Shown in pieces: positions 6,829-10,692 of a stretch of 10,692 bases of DNA. The stretch is from positions 1-10,692 of the forward strand of contig CAZWVF010000071.1 of assembly GCA_964637695.1 (NCBI GenBank). The letters run 5' to 3'. Made by a program: the position numbers and the translations under genes. The stretch's first letter is position 1. Each line of letters opens with the position of its first letter. The notes below the pieces were generated by a model, which saw only the letters and a program-made list of their open reading frames with translations, had not been told where the DNA came from and searched no databases. Source of the DNA: JAGLTZ01 sp964637695. Lineage in GTDB: Bacteria; Blakebacterota; Blakebacteria; Blakebacterales; Blakebacteraceae.

Positions 6829-7503
6829 ATGAGAAACCTGCACCAGAAAATCCTGATGCTGGGGGTACTTGTATTCGCAGTCAGCGGTGCCGCTCAGCAG
6901 ATGATGATCAACTTCGACTCCGATTCCGCGGGGGAGATGGCGGCAGGCTGGACATCGGCAATGACCCATACCGGTGGGGAGCAACGGTGGGAGGTAATCA
7001 GGGATGATTCGGCGCCCAGTAAGCCAAATGTACTGGCACAGCTATCAACTGATGCAACGGGCCGTCGCTATCCCCTGGCCGTATACGACGGGGTGAGCTG
7101 CGTAAACGGTGACCTGAGTGTGAAGTTAAAGGCGATCTCGGGCCGGGTGGATGCCTCTGGCGGCCTTGTATGGCGATACCGGGACGAGAACAACTACTAC
7201 GTCGTCCGCGCTAATGCACTGGAGGACAATGTAGTTCTCTACAAGGTCGAGAACGGCAGGCGCTCTTCCCTGGCTCCCAAAGGAACACCCGCGCGGACAT
7301 ACGGTGTTGATGTGGCAGTGGCCGGGCAGACCTGGCATATACTGCGGGTCACTTTCCAGGGTCCTCTCTTCACCGTTTACCTCAACGGCGAGAAGCTGTT
7401 CGAAGTGGAGGACACGACTTTCACCCAGGAGGGCAAGACAGGTTTGTGGACCAAGGCCGATGCTGTGACCCATTTCGACGATTTCGAGGTGATACCGGAA
7501 TAA
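6829..7503 (+). CDS. Secreted DUF1080/LamG-like protein
   Basis: Seen: 224 aa from the ATG at 6829, chosen because GGAG (6819-6822) stands 6 nt upstream; in-frame ATG 6817 and TTG 6802 lack such a site. The signal peptide is residues 1 to about 22 (Lys7, hydrophobic LMLGVLVFAVSG, then AAQ); there is no lipobox cysteine. The mature part is a single beta-sandwich-like domain with family-typical stretches: GGLVWRYRDENNYYVVRAN (about 111-129), ALEDNVVLYKV, WHILRV, FTVYLNGEKLFEVED and GKTGLWTKADAVTHFDDFEV to the end. Known: the DUF1080 (3-keto-disaccharide hydrolase) fold is a concanavalin-like sandwich found in sugar-acting enzymes and in stand-alone secreted proteins. Inference: a periplasmic carbohydrate-binding or processing protein; a catalytic role is not shown. 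It is the only plus-strand gene and ends 4 bp from the convergent ABC ATPase gene. Confidence 0.85.
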   Translation: MRNLHQKILMLGVLVFAVSGAAQQMMINFDSDSAGEMAAGWTSAMTHTGGEQRWEVIRDDSAPSKPNVLAQLSTDATGRRYPLAVYDGVSCVNGDLSVKLKAISGRVDASGGLVWRYRDENNYYVVRANALEDNVVLYKVENGRRSSLAPKGTPARTYGVDVAVAGQTWHILRVTFQGPLFTVYLNGEKLFEVEDTTFTQEGKTGLWTKADAVTHFDDFEVIPE

Positions 7504-7507
7504 CGAC

Positions 7508-8179
7508 CTAAACGGGTTCTACCGGACCAAGGGTTCCGTCGCGCATATGGACCAGGTGAGTTGCAATATCGGAGGCCTCCTCATGATTATGCGTGACGTA
7601 CAGTAGCGTGAATTTGAGTTCGCTGTGCAGTCGAAGTATCTCCCTGCGCAGCTGGACGCTCAGCTGCTCGTCCAAACTCGAGAGCGGCTCGTCCATGAGC
7701 AGGGTATCCGGGCGCAGTACGAGTGCACGGGCCAGTGCCACACGCTGCTGCTCGCCACCGGAGAGCTGCGCCGGTTTTATGTTCGCGTAGGCCTCCAGCC
7801 GAACAGATTCCAATATCTCGGATAACTGCGTATGCCTCTCGGTTGGAGGTACATTCTGCGCTTTGAGTCCGAACTCCAGGTTGCCGCGCACGGTTAAATG
7901 CGGCCACAGTGCAAGGTCCTGAAATACCATCCCCAGCCTGCGCTTCTCAGGTGGCACCAGGATCCGGTGGTCCTCAGACACGATCTCTCCACCGAGGTGT
8001 ATGCTCCCGCTCTCCGGAGCGATGAAACCGGCCAGCAGGCGCAGTAATGTAGTCTTTCCACACCCTGAAGGACCAAATACCACAAGGCGCATCCCCGGCT
8101 CGACCCGGAGGGTCACATCGCTCAGCACCTGCCTGTCCTTGAACGTCTTCGAGACCGATATGAAAGCTATATCCCGCAT
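7508..8179 (-). CDS. ABC importer ATP-binding subunit (iron/spermidine/sugar-type family)
   Basis: Seen: 223 aa from the ATG at 8179. The open frame reaches 8287, but the extra N-terminus (about 36 residues) overlaps the permease gene and precedes the conserved start of the domain, so I reject it. Walker A GPSGCGKTT is at 36-44, the Q-loop VFQD at 85-88, signature LSGGEQQ at 139-145, Walker B LLMDEP at 160-165, D-loop SSLD at 167-170 and H-loop His197 in VTHNHEE. Known: this subunit binds the inner-face coupling helices of the permease and hydrolyses ATP to drive uptake. The protein stops straight after the nucleotide-binding domain; FbpC/PotA-type subunits usually continue with a C-terminal TOBE-type regulatory domain (about 350 aa in all). 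Last gene of the operon: ATG 4 nt after the permease stop, so translational coupling is likely. Confidence 0.93.
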   Translation of the reverse strand: MRDIAFISVSKTFKDRQVLSDVTLRVEPGMRLVVFGPSGCGKTTLLRLLAGFIAPESGSIHLGGEIVSEDHRILVPPEKRRLGMVFQDLALWPHLTVRGNLEFGLKAQNVPPTERHTQLSEILESVRLEAYANIKPAQLSGGEQQRVALARALVLRPDTLLMDEPLSSLDEQLSVQLRREILRLHSELKFTLLYVTHNHEEASDIATHLVHMRDGTLGPVEPV

Positions 8180-8183
8180 ATCT

Positions 8184-9782
8184 TCATCTCTTCCCTGACC
8201 GCGCAAGCCACCCAAGAACACCCAGTGGAAGCAGGGTCGCAGTAACCATGAGCACACAGAGCGAGGCGATGAGCGGCGGCGGACCATTCGCCATCAACGT
8301 GAAGGTGCGAACAGGCAGCGTATCGTTGCCCGCGGGGTATACCATCATGGTAAGTCCTGTATCACGGAGGCAGAAGAGGTAACCGATCAGCCAGGCGGCC
8401 ACCAGCCCGCGCCTCATCAGCGGTGCAATGATCTGTCTCACGCTCCGGAACCATCCTGCGCCCGCCATCCTTGCAGCTTCCTCCACCGAAGGAGATATCT
8501 GCGTCAGTGCGGACAGCGAGGTGCGGCTTGTGAGTGCTGAATATTTTGCCAGGTATCCGAGGATGATGATCAGAGGTGTCCCGTAAATGATGCCGGCCGC
8601 CGGACGATTCCACAACATGACCAGTCCGATGCCGATGACAGTACTCGGCATTGCAAACAGAATGACGGTCATTGAATCGATACTACGCCAGAAGGACAGT
8701 GTCCGGTTCCGAATCATATACCCTGTAAAAAAGCCAACCAGTGTGAGTACCGTCGCACCTATCGCAGCATAGATGAGACTCCGGAACAGGGCGTCCCCCG
8801 CCCATGTGAACGCTTCCCGGTAAGTATCCAGGGAGCCCGATTGCCGCACCAGTACCAGCAGGGGGAGGATTACGAGCAGGAAGCAGAGTCCCACCGCGAA
8901 GAACAGCAGGAGTGACCGGAACCTGCCCAGGTGCAGTACGACTGAGTCGTGACTGCTCCCGACCGGTTTGAGCTGATACGTGCTCTCACGAAGGAACCTG
9001 CGCTCCACTGCCAGGACAACCAGGGCAATCAATGCCAGGGGAACCGCTGCCGCCGTCGCCGCTTCAGCGTTGTAGAACGCGGCAAACTGAGTGAAGCTCT
9101 CCACCGCATACACATCGTACCGCAGGAACATCGGTACATCGAAGTTACCAAGGGCAAGAAGGAACACCAGCAGGAAACCGAGCAACACACCCGGAGCGAT
9201 AAGCCGAAACGTGATGCCTGTGAGTACGCGCCGCCATCCGGTAACGAGGCGGGCGGCCTCCTCGAGGCGTGGGTGGACGGTCCGCACGAACGCAGCCGTA
9301 AGCAGCATCACGACAGGTAGAAAACTGGATGCCAGCACGAGAACGCAGCCGGGCAGCCCGAAGAACCACTCGGACGTCTGCACCGCCACCGCCTGGCCGA
9401 GCCAATCTGACAGCAGACCCTCACGACCCAGCAGATGAAACCATGAAAACGCTGTGATATACGGGGGTATGAGCAGAGGCACGGTGAACAGCACTGCCAG
9501 AACACGACGGATTGGAAGATCTGTTTTCGCCAGCAGGATTCCAAGGGGCAGGCCGATAGCTATCGCAGTGAGGGCGGTAAGAGAGGCTAGAACAATACTA
9601 TTGCCGAGCAATTGCCACTGATGTCGGGAGGCGAGCAGATCGAGGTAGAACGCAAAGCTCAACCGGTCATCGACCAGGAAGCTCTTCCCGACTACGAACA
9701 CAAGAGGTAGAAATCCGGTGACAACCAGCAGGCATGTCGTCAGATACAGCGTGACGCGTTCAGTGTTTATTGACCGATCCAC
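8184..9782 (-). CDS. ABC importer permease, fused two-domain (FbpB-like)
   Basis: Seen: 532 aa with about 12 membrane segments (roughly 11-33, 60-85, 93-116, 139-165, 190-212, 241-259, 289-312, 331-355, 370-392, 398-418, 459-480, 503-525), six per half. Each half carries an EAA coupling motif: EEAARLVTGW from 174 and EEAARMAGAGW from 434. Two fused permease halves are the FbpB/ThiP/PhnU-type arrangement. It forms the inner-membrane channel for solute handed over by the upstream binding protein. The start is GTG at 9782, inside the last codons of the binding-protein gene (16-nt overlap, different frame). There is no good Shine-Dalgarno sequence, so translation probably depends on ribosomes finishing the upstream gene. 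The substrate cannot be read from the permease. Confidence 0.93.
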   Translation of the reverse strand: MDRSINTERVTLYLTTCLLVVTGFLPLVFVVGKSFLVDDRLSFAFYLDLLASRHQWQLLGNSIVLASLTALTAIAIGLPLGILLAKTDLPIRRVLAVLFTVPLLIPPYITAFSWFHLLGREGLLSDWLGQAVAVQTSEWFFGLPGCVLVLASSFLPVVMLLTAAFVRTVHPRLEEAARLVTGWRRVLTGITFRLIAPGVLLGFLLVFLLALGNFDVPMFLRYDVYAVESFTQFAAFYNAEAATAAAVPLALIALVVLAVERRFLRESTYQLKPVGSSHDSVVLHLGRFRSLLLFFAVGLCFLLVILPLLVLVRQSGSLDTYREAFTWAGDALFRSLIYAAIGATVLTLVGFFTGYMIRNRTLSFWRSIDSMTVILFAMPSTVIGIGLVMLWNRPAAGIIYGTPLIIILGYLAKYSALTSRTSLSALTQISPSVEEAARMAGAGWFRSVRQIIAPLMRRGLVAAWLIGYLFCLRDTGLTMMVYPAGNDTLPVRTFTLMANGPPPLIASLCVLMVTATLLPLGVLGWLARSGKR

Positions 9783-10692
9783 GCTTTGATCATGGCCTGG
9801 ATACTCTGCATGGTTCTGGCCACCTCGGCGTAATCGATCGTCATCGCCTTAATCTCCCCGATACGCTTGACCGATTCCGGTGTCCTGACGCCGGGATGCA
9901 ACGGGATCTGTGCCGCATCAGACTCGGCCAGTTTGCGCTCGGTCTCCCTGCTGAGCAGGTAATCGATGAGTCTCTTTCCATTCTCCGGATTCGGCCCCGA
10001 TTCGATCAGGACCACTGCATTGGGTAGAATGAGTGTTCCGAGGCCGTCCGGGCCCTGGTCAGGGTATACCATCCGGACAGGTTCGCCCTGCCGTATCCGG
10101 TTGACAGCATCATCGGTGTCGACGAGGCTGAAGGCGAATTCACCGGACGCCACGAGATCGGCGCTTTCCCCGTTGCTGGTTGCCAGTTCGACATCGTTTC
10201 GCCTCAGGCTGTCGAGAAACACCGTCAGCCCATCCCCTCCCCATAACGTATGAAGTGCCGCCATCTGGGTCGTGGTGGTACCGAAGAGCGGATTGGCGAG
10301 TACGGCACGACCCCGCCATTGGGGCTCGGTATATGCATGAATCGAACTCGGGGGGTTATCGATACTCGTGTTGACGACAAGTACCCTCGCACGAGCGGAG
10401 AATCCTGTCCAGTAATCCTCCGGGTCCCGGTACTGATCAGGGATATCTTCGGCATTCAGAGATATGTAGGGAGCGGCTACACCCTCCTGCTTGAGAACCT
10501 CGGCGCGGATCGGTTCGTTGGCCCAGTAGACATCCGCCTGCGGATTGTCCTTTTCAGCCAGGAGGCGATTCATAACCCCTGTTCCTTTCGCCTCCTCTGT
10601 ATCAAAGACCGCGCGGACCCTGATGCCTGTCTCACGCTCGAAATCCCTCAAGACAGGCTCGGAAAAAACCTGGTCCTCACTCACATAGACGA
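9767..10692 (-). CDS. Extracellular solute-binding protein of an iron-type ABC importer, 5' end missing
   Basis: Seen: 307 codons from the right edge to a TAA at 9767; the frame is open at the edge (TC GTC TAT GTG...), so the GTG at 10684 is internal (VYVSEDQ) and the true start with signal peptide is outside. Family landmarks, numbered from the first visible codon: VYVSEDQVFSEPVL at 1-14, NRLLAEKDNPQADVYWANE about 41-59, WRGRAVLANPLFGTTTT about 125-141, FSLVDTDDA about 187-195, VYPDQGPDGLGTLILPNAV about 208-226, and a terminal helix ending KAWIGQ. Known: family 1 periplasmic binding proteins close around the ligand and deliver it to the permease. The closest recognised type is Fe(3+) ABC transporter substrate-binding protein. 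Odd: the tyrosine pair used by FbpA-type proteins is absent from the expected segment, where TDTDD stands, so the substrate call stays open. Confidence 0.9.
   Translation of the reverse strand, partial: VYVSEDQVFSEPVLRDFERETGIRVRAVFDTEEAKGTGVMNRLLAEKDNPQADVYWANEPIRAEVLKQEGVAAPYISLNAEDIPDQYRDPEDYWTGFSARARVLVVNTSIDNPPSSIHAYTEPQWRGRAVLANPLFGTTTTQMAALHTLWGGDGLTVFLDSLRRNDVELATSNGESADLVASGEFAFSLVDTDDAVNRIRQGEPVRMVYPDQGPDGLGTLILPNAVVLIESGPNPENGKRLIDYLLSRETERKLAESDAAQIPLHPGVRTPESVKRIGEIKAMTIDYAEVARTMQSIQAMIKAWIGQ

Noticed and set aside
8180..8287. Upstream extension of the ABC ATPase frame
   Set aside because: These codons lie inside the permease gene in another frame and encode a non-conserved stretch. 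The ATG at 8179, just after the permease stop, matches the family start.
10682..10684. GTG as the start of the solute-binding protein
   Set aside because: The residues before it (VY) continue the conserved first strand of the family and no signal peptide would be left. The gene simply runs off the right edge.

Overview
The window reads as a chromosomal segment of a GC-rich, free-living Gram-negative-type bacterium. Two large exported peptidases of the kind common in Gemmatimonadota and related environmental (often marine) lineages, a secreted DUF1080-type protein and a ferric-iron-type ABC importer suggest a Gemmatimonadota-like organism. That assignment is inference from protein style, not proof. 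There are no RNA genes, CRISPR arrays, insertion sequences or transposases that I can see.

Layout, left to right. (1) 1-2511, minus: an exported S9 (prolyl oligopeptidase family) serine peptidase cut by the left edge; its frame is open for 837 codons and includes the nucleophile motif GHSMGG. (2) 2512-2792: a gap holding copy 1 of a 52-bp dispersed repeat. (3) 2793-4043, minus: an AAA_14/DUF4143 ATPase. Upstream of it, at 4130-4218, lies an AT-rich array of three 23-bp units plus one 20-bp imperfect unit; a sigma70-like promoter pointing into the ATPase gene sits inside the array. (4) 4326-6371, minus: an exported M1-family zinc metallopeptidase followed by two candidate terminator hairpins. 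(5) 6372-6828: a gap with repeat copy 2, a doubtful 104-codon ORF that stops 3 nt before the M1 start, and a short palindrome. (6) 6829-7503, plus: a small secreted DUF1080/LamG-like protein, the only plus-strand gene. (7) 7508 to beyond 10692, minus: a three-gene ABC importer operon in the order substrate-binding protein, fused two-domain permease, ATPase. The first two genes overlap by 16 nt and the last two are 4 nt apart.

The peptidases would break down extracellular or periplasmic peptides, and the importer would bring in a metal or another small solute. The ATPase with its repeat array looks like a separate self-contained module. The most interesting signals are (a) the tandem-repeat array overlapping the ATPase promoter, which suggests autoregulation or a DNA target site for the ATPase, and (b) the 52-bp element that occurs upstream of both exported peptidase genes in the same orientation.
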